Source of the DNA: Sphingobium arseniciresistens
Lineage (GTDB): Bacteria > Pseudomonadota > Alphaproteobacteria > Sphingomonadales > Sphingomonadaceae
Direction: 5' to 3'
Assembly: GCA_029167225.1 (NCBI GenBank)
Contig: JARFNK010000007.1
Span: 1-64,000, forward strand
DNA: 64,000 bases
Shown here: in pieces, positions 45,400-55,968 of the stretch
Numbering within the stretch: the stretch's first letter is position 1
Layout of the letters: the number at the start of each line of letters is the position of its first letter
Made by a program: the position numbers and the translations under genes
Notes under the pieces: model-generated
Seen by the model: only the letters and a program-made list of their open reading frames with translations
What the model was told of the DNA's origin: nothing
The model's database searches: none

Positions 45400-46107
45400 T
45401 CATTGACCGCCCGTGGCGGTGACTTCGACGCGGCGGTTCATGGGTTCGCGCACGCCGTCCTGCGTCTCGATCTTGAGCTGGGATTCGCCGCGCCCCTCGA
45501 CGGTGATGGCGGCGGCGCTGAGGCCACCCTGTTCCAGCTGGCTGGCGACATTGCGGGCGCGGCGGACGGACAGGCCGTCATTGTAGATGTTGGTGCCGGA
45601 CGTGTCGGTGAAGCCGACGACGGTGAAGCGCGTCCATCCGCAGGATGCTGCGTCCTTCGCGACCGTGTTGATCGTGTCGATGCCCTCGGGCAGCGGCGTG
45701 TCCACGTTCCAGTCGAAGAAGATCGATACCGTCGCCGCCGCCATGCAGCCGGCGGACGGTGCGGTCGTGGGCGGATGCGGCGGTTGCGGCGCGGCGGTAA
45801 GACGCGCAAAGGCGGCGTCGCACTTGTTGATGCTGTCGGCGTCCCGCGTGTGCGACTTGAGGAAGCCCAGCGCGATCCCGCACTGGTTCTTGGCCTCCGT
45901 TGCCCAGGTGAACCTGCTGTCGCTCGCCGCCTGGACGCTGCGATCGGCGACAGCGGTCGCGGCGACATCATAGCGCTTCTGCAATTCCCCCTGCAGCGCG
46001 CCCTGGTCCATGCCGATCAGCGAAGAGACCGGTGCTGCCATCGCCGGCACGGCTGCCATGGATGACAGCAGGCAGGCCGCCGCTGTGACTGCATATTGGA
46101 TGTTCAT
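45400..46107 (-). CDS. OmpA-family protein
   Basis: A 235-residue protein with signal peptide ending MAAVPAMAAP, a small linker domain with cysteines (KNQCGIALGFLKSH) and a C-terminal OmpA domain: VSIFFDWNVDTPLPEGIDTINTVAKDA, FTVVGFTDTSGTNIYNDGLSVRRARNVASQL, VEGRGESQL, EPMNRRVEVTATGG. The domain probably binds peptidoglycan. It is encoded directly after the adhesin gene (57 bases), a known order in sphingomonad-type adhesin operons, and may support anchoring or export. Confidence 0.88.
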   Translation of the reverse strand: MNIQYAVTAAACLLSSMAAVPAMAAPVSSLIGMDQGALQGELQKRYDVAATAVADRSVQAASDSRFTWATEAKNQCGIALGFLKSHTRDADSINKCDAAFARLTAAPQPPHPPTTAPSAGCMAAATVSIFFDWNVDTPLPEGIDTINTVAKDAASCGWTRFTVVGFTDTSGTNIYNDGLSVRRARNVASQLEQGGLSAAAITVEGRGESQLKIETQDGVREPMNRRVEVTATGGQ

Positions 46108-46164
46108 TCCTGCTCTCCCTGTTCCGCACCTTTTCTTGCGGTGTCTGTGGGTGTCGCTGCCGGC

Positions 46165-49100
46165 TCAGCCATGGGCGACCGCCATGGCGTCATGGGCGGC
46201 CATCGCCATGTCGAAGCCGTGAGTTGCGCCCATGGCGGCGGCGAAATGGCCACTATCGCCGGATGCGAAGTTCGGATTGCCCTCGCCGGCGGCGGGCGCG
46301 TTCGTTTCGATCTGGGCGATGGCCACGTCCTTGCCGTGGGGCAGGGCGTCGAGCAGCGCCGTCAGGTCGGGGCCGTCCTGGTGACCCAGCGCGTCCGCGA
46401 TCAGCTTGCCGAGCTGTTCGGGGGGCGTCGCCCCGGCCGCTTGCTGCGCCATGCCGGCGGCGAGCATCGCCGCTGCCCCATCCACCGAAGGCGCCGGGGC
46501 GCTCTGCGCGAGCAGGGAGGGCTGTGTGTCATACATGTCTGGTGCGATCGGGGCAGGGGCGGCGGGCGCAGGGTCCGCCTCGAGCGCATGGGGCGACGCA
46601 TTGGCCGCGTCCTCGCCAAAGCCATGATGCGGGTCCGGGGCCTTCGTCGCGCCATGGTCGGGCTCCGACAGGTTCGACCGGTCATCGAGCGTGCGCGTTT
46701 CGGCGGCGGGAAGCGGCTGGAACAGGGGCGAGGCGTCGCTCGCCCATTGCGAAGGGTCGCTTGCGGACGAGATGCTGCCCTGATCGCCGCCGGGCGCTTG
46801 GGATGCGGCCACCGGGATCGTCACCGCTGCGATGAGCCCTGCCGCGACCAGTGCCTGGTTGAACCCGGCAAGAGCGTTGCCGGCGGTCCGATCGTCATTG
46901 GCGGCGGCCTTGGCGACGTTGAAGACGACATCGCCGGTCACGCCGCTCGTTCCATCGGCGCGGGTGTAGCTGCCGCTGCCAAGGATCAGCGTGTCGCCGC
47001 TGGCATCGACATAGGCGGCGGCATCCGTGGTCAGCGCGACGGCGACAATGCCGGCATCGGCCAGGCTCTGGAACTCGCCGGCATCGACGACGCCGTTGCT
47101 GTTGGCATCCTGCCAGACGCCGAAGCTCTGATAGGCCGTATCATCGGCGGTGAGCGCGCCATCGCCGTCGCTGTCATAGGCGAGGGCGATCCCCTGGAGG
47201 TCGCTGGTCGCGCCCGCCGCATCATCGGTGAAGGCGATGTCATAGCCATCGGCGGTCCGATGCGCGATCAGGCCATCGTCGGGCGCGATCCAGCCGGTCG
47301 AAACCAGCCCGGCGCCATAATCATGGGTCACGCCGGCCGAAAGGCCAAGGAACTCCAGCCCGTCGCCATCCAGGTCGATCGCGACCGGCGGCGCGACGGG
47401 GGTGAGCGTCAGGTTGATCGCATCGTTGACAGTGACGCTGTCGTTGTCGGCATCGCTGCCGATCACGTCATAGCTGAGGTTGATCGGATCGCCCGAGTTG
47501 ATCGTCACGACCGAGAAGATGCCGAGATCGAAATTGTTCGCGCTGGCCAGCGCCTCGACCAGCACCGCGTCAAAGGGCGCAGCGCCGGAAATCTCGTAGC
47601 TGTCGTTGACCGCAAGGCCGGTGATGGTGGCGCTGCCCGCCGTGAAGGTCACGGTGAAGCCGGCCTGCGTGCCATTGCCGGTGAAGGTGTAGACAAGGCC
47701 GCTGCTGGCGTCGGTCACGATCACCTTGTTGATCGCGACGAAGGTCTCGCCGGCTTCGGCGCTGGTGGACGAGAAGCCGAAATCCTGGTCGTTGTCGGCG
47801 TTGATCGCCGTCACCTTGATCGCGGCGGTATTGCCCGGCGCGCCGCCGACCTGCGCGATGATCTGCTCGAAGCTCACCACTTCCTGATGGTCGGTATAGG
47901 CAAAGCCGGTCGGCTGGCCGGCGTTGCTGGTCAGGGTCTTGACCAGGTCGATGCGGACGGCCTCGTTCGGGTTCACCGACTGGTTGTTGATGCCGATGGA
48001 ATCGCTGTCGGTGTTCACCGATCCGCGCACCCCGGTATCGCCCCGGCCCGACAGCAGCACGTCGATCGCGTCCGCCGTATTGACGCCGATGCCGCGATAG
48101 TCGGTGTTGCCGGCCGCCGCGCTCGTCAGGTTGCTGACCGAAATCTCGCTGCCGTTGGTGATCGTGCCATAGAGGTCGACGACGTAGGTGTCGGCACCCG
48201 GATTGATGGTGATGGTATAGCCGATGTCACCGTCCGCGGTCCTTGCGGTCAGGACATTGGTGCCGTTGCCGAACAGGAAGAGCTGTTCGCCCGCCAGCCG
48301 CAGGGTCGCGCCGCCATTGTCGAGCGCCAGCGCGCCATCGGTGATGCTGAAGACGGCATTGCCCAGCCCGTCGGCGCCCACCGCATTCGCATAGTTGAGG
48401 GCGAAGGGCGTTGCCGGACTGTTGGTGTTCGCCACCGATCCGGCCTGCGGCGAAAAGGCGCTGGGCATGTCGTCATCGAAGGTGATGGTGAGCGTGCCGC
48501 CTGCCGCCGATCCCGGATTGGTGGTTGCGTCATAGTCGCTGTCCGTCACCAGATAGGCGAGGTTGACCGACAGTTCGTTCTCGCTGCCGCCGGTCGCGTG
48601 GAGCACATTGTCCAGCAGCGTCACGGTATACTGGCCGGTGAGCGGATTGACGACGACCTTGAACAGGTCGGTGCCGCGTCCGCCGACGGTAATGATGGTG
48701 GCGGTGAGTGTGCTGGTTGCGCCGTCCCAGGTGTAGCGCACCGTGTCTGCGCCGACGCTGGCCGCCTGGTTATGGAGCGCGGCGAAGCTGACGCTGCCGG
48801 CACCGTCCAGGCCGAAGTCGCGCGGAAGCGTGCCGGTGAAGCTCGCCTCGCTCGAGAGCAGGCCGTCGGCATCGCCGGTATTGGCATTGAGGTCGCCGCT
48901 GCTACTCGCGGCGTTGCCGCCCGAGAGGCCGTCGTCGTCCACCGCGGCCGTGGCGGTTCCTGCCGTGGGCTTGTTGGCATCGCCGGCAAAGGTGAACTTC
49001 AGCGTCGATGTCGCAGTGTCATTGTCTGCGTCGCGCATGACATAGGTGAAGCTGTCGACCGTTCCCGCCGGCACGGATGCCTTGGGGGTGTAGCTATAGC

Positions 49101-52100
49101 TGCCGTCGGAAAAGATCTGCAGCGTCCCGGCGCTGCTGACCAGCGTCTGGCTACCGCCCGCCGCGATCGCCGCGCCGTTGATGGAAATGACCGCTCCGGG
49201 CGTGTCGGCGCCGACCATGTCGTTGCCCAGCACATTGCCGTTCAGGGCAGCGCTATTCTCGCCGGTCGTGCGATTGTCGGCCACGGCGATGGGGCTGTCA
49301 TCCTCGATGGTCACGGCGATGCTGGTGCCCACGCTCGTCGTGCCGTCGCTGACGTTTACCGGAATGGAGAAGCTCGTCAGATCCTCGGCATTGATCGTGG
49401 GATGGTCGATCGACTGCAGCAGCGTCACGGTGAAGGCGCCGCCATTGGTGATGGTCACGCTGATGACGGGGATCGCACCGACCGATCCGGTGAGCGTCTG
49501 GGTGCCCACGCCGCTCCAGGCGACGGGCAGGCCGTCGGCGGTCAGCACGGCGCCGGGATTGCCGAGCGTCACGGAGACCGCGTCGCCATCGACATCGGCG
49601 ATGCTGATGGTGCCGCCGCCGCTCGCCAGATTGGTGGTGTCGCTCGGCGTGCCGCTGGTATCGGCATTGGCGTTCGCCAGCCCTTCCTCCGAAACGACCA
49701 CGCTGCCGCTGCCGACCTGCGGCGCGTCGTTCGTGCCGTTGATGGTGATGGTCAGCGTCGCGCTACTCGTGTCGCCATCCCGGTCGCTGATCGTGTAGGT
49801 GAAGATGTCGAACAGCGTTTCGCCGTCATCGAGCTGCTGCACGGCGGGCAGGGCGTTGTTCAGCGCATAGCTGTAGCTGCCGTCCGCATTGAGAGTGAGC
49901 GTGCCGTAGCTGCCCGGACGGGCAAGGCCGATCGTGCCGCCGGCGATCGCGGTAACGGCGCCGCCCAGGGCAGGGCCGTCCGCGCCCAGGGAATCCAGCC
50001 CGGCCGGATTGCCGTCATCGCCTGCGCCGGTCAGCACATTGCCACTGGCGCTGGTCGGCCCATCCTCCGTCACCCGATCGGTATCAGGCGCGGCGAGCGG
50101 CGTATCGTCGTCGACGCTGATCGACAGCGTGCCGGTGGCCGCGTCGCCGTCTCCGTCCGTCACCCGATAGGCGATGGTGAAGTCCTGGTTGTTCTCGTCC
50201 TGGCCCGCTGCGTGGCTGATCGGGGCGTTCTGGAAGACGGTATAGGTGCCGGCGCTCGCGTCCGTCAGCGTGATGGTAAGGACTGTCGTAGCCCCCTGCT
50301 GCACGGTGAGGACCGTACCGGAGCTTTGATAGGTGAAGCCTGCGGGCGCGCCGGTGCCGAGCAGGGTGATGCCGCCCGCGCCATCCGCGCGATAATCATG
50401 CTGCAAGGTGCCGGTGACGTTGAGGGCGTTTACATCGTCATCCGTGCCGCCCGGATTGCCCCCCGCCAGCGCATCGTCGTCCAGCCGGACGAGCGCATTG
50501 GCGCTGACCGACGGGCCGTCGTCGAGGAAGGCGATGGCGCCGCCGATCGCGGTGGTCGCCGATGCGCTGTCGAAATCGCCGTCCGTCACCGTCACCGTCG
50601 CGGTGACGAGGCCGGTCAGGTCGAGCGCGTCGTTGAAATCCGCCGGGGTCGGCCCGTCCTGCAGATGTTCCAGCGCCACCATCTGGGTCACGGTCATCGT
50701 GCCATCGCCATGGATGACGAGGGTGAAGGCGGTCTTGCCGCCATCATAGGTGCCGGTGATCGTCGTCGGGCTGGTCTGCGACAGGCTGATCGGGAAGTCG
50801 CCCTGCGCGGTCTGGAGGCTGGTGGTGCCGTCGCCCGTGCGGGTGATCGTGTAGGCGAGGGCGCCGGGACCGTCGGCGCCGAAGGAACTGGTGGCGGTGA
50901 CCACTGGCGTCAGGCTGGTGGCGGAGATCGGGAAGCCGCCTGGGACGGCATTGCTTTCGTCCAGCGTCATGCCGCCGGTGATCGCCGGCGTGCCGACGGC
51001 GGGGCCGTCATCGGCGAAGCGGATATTGCCGCCCAGGTCGAAGGACTGGGTGGCGGAGGCGCTGTCGCCATCCTTGTCGGTGATCGTCGCCGTGCCACGC
51101 AGCAGCACCAGGTCATTGGCGAGGCTGGCGAGCTGGCTGTCATAATTGCCGGTCGCGCCTGGCGCGGCATGGTCGATCTCCGCGAACTGGGTAAGGGTCA
51201 CGATGCCCGATCCACTGCCCACGGCGATGGAGAAGATGGTGTTCCCCGCATTCACCCCGGCCAGCGACCCGGCGGTCGATCCCTTGATGACCCCGGCGTC
51301 GAGGAACAGGTTGATGGGCACGCCATTGCTGGCAAGCCCGGACGGTGTGCCATTGGCGAGGCTGCCGGCGAAGGCGAGCGCATAGCTCCAGACGGTGGTG
51401 CCGGCGCCGTCCGCGCGATAGCTGGACGTCGCGACCGAGAAGGCGCCGCTGAAGTTTGCGCTGTCGCTGTCGCTCGCGGCGCCGATGGTGTCGGCATCCT
51501 GCGTCGTCACCAGGATATTGGCGTCAGGGTTGCTCGCGGCGGTGATCGCGGGCGCATCATCCTCGAAGCGCAGGGTACCGCCGATGTCGATGCTGGCCTT
51601 CGCGCTGTCGCCGTCGACATCCGTGATCGTCGCGGTCAGGGTGATGAGGTCGGCGCCCGCGAGGAAGGCCGGCTGGTCAGGCCCCGTGTCGGGGGTGTGG
51701 GCGATGGCACGCAACTGGTCGAGCGTCACCGTGCCGCCTGCGTCCACGGAAAGGGTGAAGGCGAGCGTCGCCGGCTGCGACTGGAGATAGCCCTCCACCA
51801 CGGCGCCATTGACGCGCAGCAGGATGGCGCTGCCCGTCACCGTGTCGAACAGGCCGGATGGGACGGCGGCGGACTTGACGCCAAGGGCATAGCTCACCGG
51901 CATGGCCGCCGATGGGCCGTCCGCGCGATAGTCGGGCGTGAAGAGCCCGCTGAAATCAGCCTGCGCATTGGTGGCAAGGGTGCTCTCATCGACCGTCAGC
52001 GCAACGGCGGCGGGCGAAGTGACCGTCACCACCGGCAGGTCGTCCGACACGGAGATGCTGGCGGTTCCCGTCGCCGTGTCGCCGTCCGTGTCGGTGCCGA

Positions 52101-55100
52101 TGACGCTTACCGAGCCGAGCGCGGCAAGGTCGTCGGCATTGACGCCGGGATGTGTGTCGTAATTGTCGTTGAGCGTGGCGGTGACGGTCGCGACCGTGCC
52201 CGTGACCGAGAGATCGAGCGTCACGACGCCGCCGCGCTCATCCGATCCGGTGATCTGCGTATCCGACACCCGGAGCCAACTGAGTCCGCCGCCAAGGCCG
52301 CTGGTGTCGCCGAACAGGATGGAGGCGATCGCGTCCGAACCGGGCGTAAAGGCGATGCTCGCGCTGGCGGAATCGGGATTGGCGGCGCTAGTGCCGCCGG
52401 CCAGATTCTGGTCGTCCAGCGTCAGCGCGACGGGTTCGCCGGCCACCGGACCGGCGCCGTCCGTCACCATGATCGGCTGGCGCGCCGCCGACATGTCGCC
52501 ATCGCCATCGGTGATGACATAGCGGAAGCTCGCGTCCACGCCGTCCGCGTTGGCGAGGTCCAGTGACGGGGTGAAGGTCCATGCCCCAGCGGCGGTGAAA
52601 CTGTAGCTGCCATAGGCGCCGGAAATGAGGGTCGTGCCGGACGGCGCGATGGCGGTGGTGGTCTCGCCGATCGTGACGGAGGTCAGCGTCGCACCGTCGG
52701 CGCCCTGTGTGTCGTTGGCCAGCACATTGCCGTTGATCGGCGCGGCATCCTCGGCCAGCGACCGGGGCGTGTCGTCGCGCGCCGTGGGCACGTCGTCGAG
52801 GATGTCGATGGTGATCGTGCCCAGCACCGTGTTGCCGATCGCGTCGACGGCCTGATAGGTGAAGACATCCGCCGCGGCTTCCACCTGCGCGCCGTCATTG
52901 GCATCCGGGCTGCTGTCGAAGGGGCTCGTCAGCGTATAGACATAGGCGCCGGTGGCACTGTCGAGCGACAGCACGCCATGGGTGCCGGTCGCCGACCCGA
53001 CCAGCATATAGCCGACCGCATCGACCACCATGACCGTTCCGGTCGCGGTCTCGGTCTTGAGGTCCGGGTCGCTGCCCGTCACGCTGCCGGCCGCGATGTC
53101 GCTGTCGGCGATCACCGTATCGAGCGCCGCCTCGTTGACCGTGCGGGTCTGGTTGTCGGCGTTCAGCACGACATTGGCGACGTCTATGGTCAGCGTGCTG
53201 GTGGACAGGTCGCCATCGCCATCGCGGATCGTATAGGCGAACACGTCCTGCGCATCGGCGGTGATGGCATTGGCGGTCGCGACATAGCGATAGCTGCCGT
53301 CCGCATTGAGCGTGAGCGTGCCGTGATCCCCAGCGATGGCGACGCCGACATTCCCGTTGACCGGACCGTTATCGGCCGGACTGTCGGCGTCGCCTCCCCC
53401 CGCTGCCCCCACCCCTACGACGCCGGGCGCAAAGCCGTCGGCGCCGCTCTTGTCATTGGCGAGCACCCCGTCCGCAGCCGTCACGATCAAGGTTGCGCCC
53501 TCGGTCACGGACCCGCTGTCCGGCGCGGCGATGGGCGCGTCGTCCTGTATCGTCACGTCGATGCTGTCGGCGGGCGAGACATCGCCGTCGCTGTCCGTGA
53601 CGCGGACGGCGAAGCTGTCGCCTGGAAGCGTGTCCGCCGCGCCGCTGATCCCGTCGCCCTCCGCCGGATCATTGTCCGTGTGGGTGGGGTCGTTGGCGAC
53701 CAGCGCGTAGGTGTAGCTATAATGGCCGAGGCCGTCCGAAATGACGGAAAGCTGGCCTGCTGCCCCGGCGACGATGACGGGAGATCCGGCGGTGGCCGCG
53801 GTCACGTCGATCCAGCTGCCCTCGCGATCCTGCACCTCCACCTTCGCCAGCATGTCGCCGCCGGTGGTGATGGTCATCGCGGCGCTGTTGCGCTCGGCGT
53901 TCGATGCCGGGTCCGTGCCGGCAGGCAGCGCAGCCTCCGACACGGTGAGGTCGGTGACGCGCACCGTCGGCGTCGAATCCGCGAGCAGGCTGATCGTCAC
54001 CGTGGCGGTGGCGCTGTCGCCGTCATTGTCGATAATCGTATAGGTGAAGCTGTCCTGCCCCTGCGCACCGGGCGCGGGCGTGTAGAGAAAGACGCCGCCA
54101 CCCTGATAGGAAACGGTGCCCTTTTCCGGCGGGGACAGGAGGCTGACGCCGGTGGCAGGATCGACGCCGTCGGCGCCCGGCACGTCATTGGCCAGCACGA
54201 CGATGCTGATCGGCGCATTCTCGACCGTCTGCGTGCCGCTGTCGTCATTGGCGACCGGCACATCATCGACGATCTGGATGTCCAGGCTGGCGCCGGCGGA
54301 CGATCCGTCCGTGTCGGTGATGGTGACTGGGAAGCTGTCGATCAGGCTTTCGGCATTGGCGCCGACATGCAGCAGGGTATTGTCGTTCAGCGTATAGCTG
54401 TAGGTGACGATGCCGCCCGTCACCTGTCCATCGGCATCGACCGTGGGGGTGAAACCGGTGATCGTCAGCGTACCATAGGGGTTCGCGATCGTGACATTGG
54501 GCGCGAAGGCGTTGCCCGTGAAGATCAACTGCCCGCCGACGGTCACGGTGGCGATGCCGTCCACGGCGGAGAGCTGGAAGCTGCCGCTTTTCGAAAGCGC
54601 GCTCGCGTCCGGCTGGCTACCGTCGGTCAGGTCGTCTTCGAACAGTGTCTGTTCCGGCATGTCCGCGTCGAGGCCGGTGATGGTGGCAGGATCGTCGCTG
54701 CCCCGCACGGTGATGGTCAGTGTCGCGGTCGCACTGTCGCCGTCGCCGTCCGTGATCGTATAGGTAAAGACTTCGGTGGGGGCCTCGGTGCCGTTCAGGC
54801 CCTGAACCCGGCTGCTGTCATTGTTCAGCGCATAGCTGTAGCTGCCGTCCGCGTTCAGGATCAGCGTGCCGTAGCTGCCCTGCAATGCGGTGCCGAGCGT
54901 GCCGGCGACGCCGCCAAAGGCGATGCCGGTGACGCGCGCCCCATCGGCACCCTGAATATCCGCCACGCCATCGGTTACGTTGGCGTCGCCCCCGCCACTG
55001 CCGGTCAGCACATTACCGTCGGCGAGCACCGGGCCGTCCTCGGTCACGCCGTCGGCATCGTTGATCGCGCTCGGGGCGTCGTCTGTGATGGCGATGGTGA

Positions 55101-55968
55101 GCGTGGCGGTGGCGACATCGCCATTATTGTCCGTCACCGTCACGGTGAACAGGTCCGGTGTCGCAGGCCCGACGATATTGTCGGTCAGCAGATAGGTATA
55201 GCCGATGCTCCCGTCGCCGATCGCGGTGATGGTGAGCACGCCCTTGTCGGTCGTCAGCGTCTGGCCGACGGCGGTGATGGCGGTGCCGTTGATCGCGACG
55301 ACGGCGGGTGTGTCGCCGGCGACGAAGGCGATGGTGCCGCTGACGGCCTCTGCGTTCGAGGCCGGATTCGATCCGGCGGGCTCATTGCCGCGTGCGGGCA
55401 GCGCCGCCTCGGCGACATCGGCGGTCGCATCGGTGGCGCCTGCTGGCTGGTTTGGCGTGACGATGAGGACGCTGGGCTTCTCGTCCGGCGCGACCGGCAG
55501 GATTTCGCGCGCCTCCGGCTGGGTGAAGGCCAGCGCCGTGGGCGGCAGCAAGTCGCCGAGCGCGAAGGGATCGCCAATGTCGCCATCGGCCGCCGCAAAG
55601 TTGCCCCCCGAACTTTGCGGCGGCCCGGCGGCGGGCTGCGGCTCCTCGCCGACCAGCAGCGCGGCGAGGTTGAGCGGCGGCACCGCGACATCGCCCACCA
55701 CGATCTGCGGCATGAAGACCGCGCCGTCGACGATCAGCAGCTTCTCGCCATCGGGCAGGGTGACGACCAGATTGCGTCCCGCGACCTGGATCAGGTCGAT
55801 GTCGGTGCCGGCCGGCAGGATGACCTGCCCGTTGGCATCCGGCGCGATCGTTCGGGTGGTGGGGGGAGAGGATGGCGATCGCTTGCCCGGATCAGTGGAC
55901 GCTTCGCCCGCGATGAACTGTTGAAGATCGGTGAATGCCTCTGATCCGGCCTTGTTTTCGAAGTCCAT
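46165..55968 (-). CDS. Giant LapA/BapA-type surface adhesin (type I secreted)
   Basis: A 3267-residue acidic repeat protein; I noticed no cysteine while reading. The first 110 residues form the retention domain (TIAPDANGQVILPAGTDIDLIQVAGRNLVVTLPDGEKLLIVDGAVFMP), then Pro112-Ala113-Ala114-Gly115, the expected LapG di-alanine cleavage motif, then a linker. The bulk is VCBS/T1SS-143-like immunoglobulin repeats with recurring YGTLTLNADGSYSYALNN and FTYTITDGDGDSATATLTI. Near 2920-2970 are EF-hand-like calcium loops (DSDGDGALTADD; DANSNGVVDAGE). The Ala/Pro/His-rich end is the type I secretion signal. It presumably tethers through the TolC channel and mediates attachment and biofilm formation. Confidence 0.93.
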   Translation of the reverse strand: MDFENKAGSEAFTDLQQFIAGEASTDPGKRSPSSPPTTRTIAPDANGQVILPAGTDIDLIQVAGRNLVVTLPDGEKLLIVDGAVFMPQIVVGDVAVPPLNLAALLVGEEPQPAAGPPQSSGGNFAAADGDIGDPFALGDLLPPTALAFTQPEAREILPVAPDEKPSVLIVTPNQPAGATDATADVAEAALPARGNEPAGSNPASNAEAVSGTIAFVAGDTPAVVAINGTAITAVGQTLTTDKGVLTITAIGDGSIGYTYLLTDNIVGPATPDLFTVTVTDNNGDVATATLTIAITDDAPSAINDADGVTEDGPVLADGNVLTGSGGGDANVTDGVADIQGADGARVTGIAFGGVAGTLGTALQGSYGTLILNADGSYSYALNNDSSRVQGLNGTEAPTEVFTYTITDGDGDSATATLTITVRGSDDPATITGLDADMPEQTLFEDDLTDGSQPDASALSKSGSFQLSAVDGIATVTVGGQLIFTGNAFAPNVTIANPYGTLTITGFTPTVDADGQVTGGIVTYSYTLNDNTLLHVGANAESLIDSFPVTITDTDGSSAGASLDIQIVDDVPVANDDSGTQTVENAPISIVVLANDVPGADGVDPATGVSLLSPPEKGTVSYQGGGVFLYTPAPGAQGQDSFTYTIIDNDGDSATATVTISLLADSTPTVRVTDLTVSEAALPAGTDPASNAERNSAAMTITTGGDMLAKVEVQDREGSWIDVTAATAGSPVIVAGAAGQLSVISDGLGHYSYTYALVANDPTHTDNDPAEGDGISGAADTLPGDSFAVRVTDSDGDVSPADSIDVTIQDDAPIAAPDSGSVTEGATLIVTAADGVLANDKSGADGFAPGVVGVGAAGGGDADSPADNGPVNGNVGVAIAGDHGTLTLNADGSYRYVATANAITADAQDVFAYTIRDGDGDLSTSTLTIDVANVVLNADNQTRTVNEAALDTVIADSDIAAGSVTGSDPDLKTETATGTVMVVDAVGYMLVGSATGTHGVLSLDSATGAYVYTLTSPFDSSPDANDGAQVEAAADVFTYQAVDAIGNTVLGTITIDILDDVPTARDDTPRSLAEDAAPINGNVLANDTQGADGATLTSVTIGETTTAIAPSGTTLISGAYGSYSFTAAGAWTFTPSLDLANADGVDASFRYVITDGDGDMSAARQPIMVTDGAGPVAGEPVALTLDDQNLAGGTSAANPDSASASIAFTPGSDAIASILFGDTSGLGGGLSWLRVSDTQITGSDERGGVVTLDLSVTGTVATVTATLNDNYDTHPGVNADDLAALGSVSVIGTDTDGDTATGTASISVSDDLPVVTVTSPAAVALTVDESTLATNAQADFSGLFTPDYRADGPSAAMPVSYALGVKSAAVPSGLFDTVTGSAILLRVNGAVVEGYLQSQPATLAFTLSVDAGGTVTLDQLRAIAHTPDTGPDQPAFLAGADLITLTATITDVDGDSAKASIDIGGTLRFEDDAPAITAASNPDANILVTTQDADTIGAASDSDSANFSGAFSVATSSYRADGAGTTVWSYALAFAGSLANGTPSGLASNGVPINLFLDAGVIKGSTAGSLAGVNAGNTIFSIAVGSGSGIVTLTQFAEIDHAAPGATGNYDSQLASLANDLVLLRGTATITDKDGDSASATQSFDLGGNIRFADDGPAVGTPAITGGMTLDESNAVPGGFPISATSLTPVVTATSSFGADGPGALAYTITRTGDGTTSLQTAQGDFPISLSQTSPTTITGTYDGGKTAFTLVIHGDGTMTVTQMVALEHLQDGPTPADFNDALDLTGLVTATVTVTDGDFDSASATTAIGGAIAFLDDGPSVSANALVRLDDDALAGGNPGGTDDDVNALNVTGTLQHDYRADGAGGITLLGTGAPAGFTYQSSGTVLTVQQGATTVLTITLTDASAGTYTVFQNAPISHAAGQDENNQDFTIAYRVTDGDGDAATGTLSISVDDDTPLAAPDTDRVTEDGPTSASGNVLTGAGDDGNPAGLDSLGADGPALGGAVTAIAGGTIGLARPGSYGTLTLNADGSYSYALNNALPAVQQLDDGETLFDIFTYTISDRDGDTSSATLTITINGTNDAPQVGSGSVVVSEEGLANANADTSGTPSDTTNLASGGGTISIADVDGDAVSVTLGNPGAVLTADGLPVAWSGVGTQTLTGSVGAIPVISVTITNGGAFTVTLLQSIDHPTINAEDLTSFSIPVNVSDGTTSVGTSIAVTIEDDSPIAVADNRTTGENSAALNGNVLGNDMVGADTPGAVISINGAAIAAGGSQTLVSSAGTLQIFSDGSYSYTPKASVPAGTVDSFTYVMRDADNDTATSTLKFTFAGDANKPTAGTATAAVDDDGLSGGNAASSSGDLNANTGDADGLLSSEASFTGTLPRDFGLDGAGSVSFAALHNQAASVGADTVRYTWDGATSTLTATIITVGGRGTDLFKVVVNPLTGQYTVTLLDNVLHATGGSENELSVNLAYLVTDSDYDATTNPGSAAGGTLTITFDDDMPSAFSPQAGSVANTNSPATPFALNYANAVGADGLGNAVFSITDGALALDNGGATLRLAGEQLFLFGNGTNVLTARTADGDIGYTITINPGADTYVVDLYGTITNGSEISVSNLTSAAAGNTDYRGIGVNTADAIDVLLSGRGDTGVRGSVNTDSDSIGINNQSVNPNEAVRIDLVKTLTSNAGQPTGFAYTDHQEVVSFEQIIAQVGGAPGNTAAIKVTAINADNDQDFGFSSTSAEAGETFVAINKVIVTDASSGLVYTFTGNGTQAGFTVTFTAGSATITGLAVNDSYEISGAAPFDAVLVEALASANNFDLGIFSVVTINSGDPINLSYDVIGSDADNDSVTVNDAINLTLTPVAPPVAIDLDGDGLEFLGLSAGVTHDYGAGLVSTGWIAPDDGLIAHRTADGYDIAFTDDAAGATSDLQGIALAYDSDGDGALTADDTAYQSFGVWQDANSNGVVDAGEFQSLADAGIVAVALTTDAAAYVDASGDTLILGSGSYTRADGTSGVTGDVVFNVAKAAANDDRTAGNALAGFNQALVAAGLIAAVTIPVAASQAPGGDQGSISSASDPSQWASDASPLFQPLPAAETRTLDDRSNLSEPDHGATKAPDPHHGFGEDAANASPHALEADPAPAAPAPIAPDMYDTQPSLLAQSAPAPSVDGAAAMLAAGMAQQAAGATPPEQLGKLIADALGHQDGPDLTALLDALPHGKDVAIAQIETNAPAAGEGNPNFASGDSGHFAAAMGATHGFDMAMAAHDAMAVAHG

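Noticed and set aside
46096-52566. 2156-codon plus-strand open frame
   Set aside because: Lies wholly antisense to the adhesin and OmpA genes, is full of Gly/Arg/Asp low-complexity sequence without domains, and is explained by the codon bias of the repeats on the other strand.
52978-55944. 988-codon plus-strand open frame
   Set aside because: Also antisense to the adhesin; Arg/Gly/Asp-rich with no recognisable domain or ribosome-binding site.
46165-55968. CRISPR-like or DNA-level tandem repeats within the adhesin gene
   Set aside because: Repeats are at the protein level and degenerate in DNA; no regular spacer structure exists.
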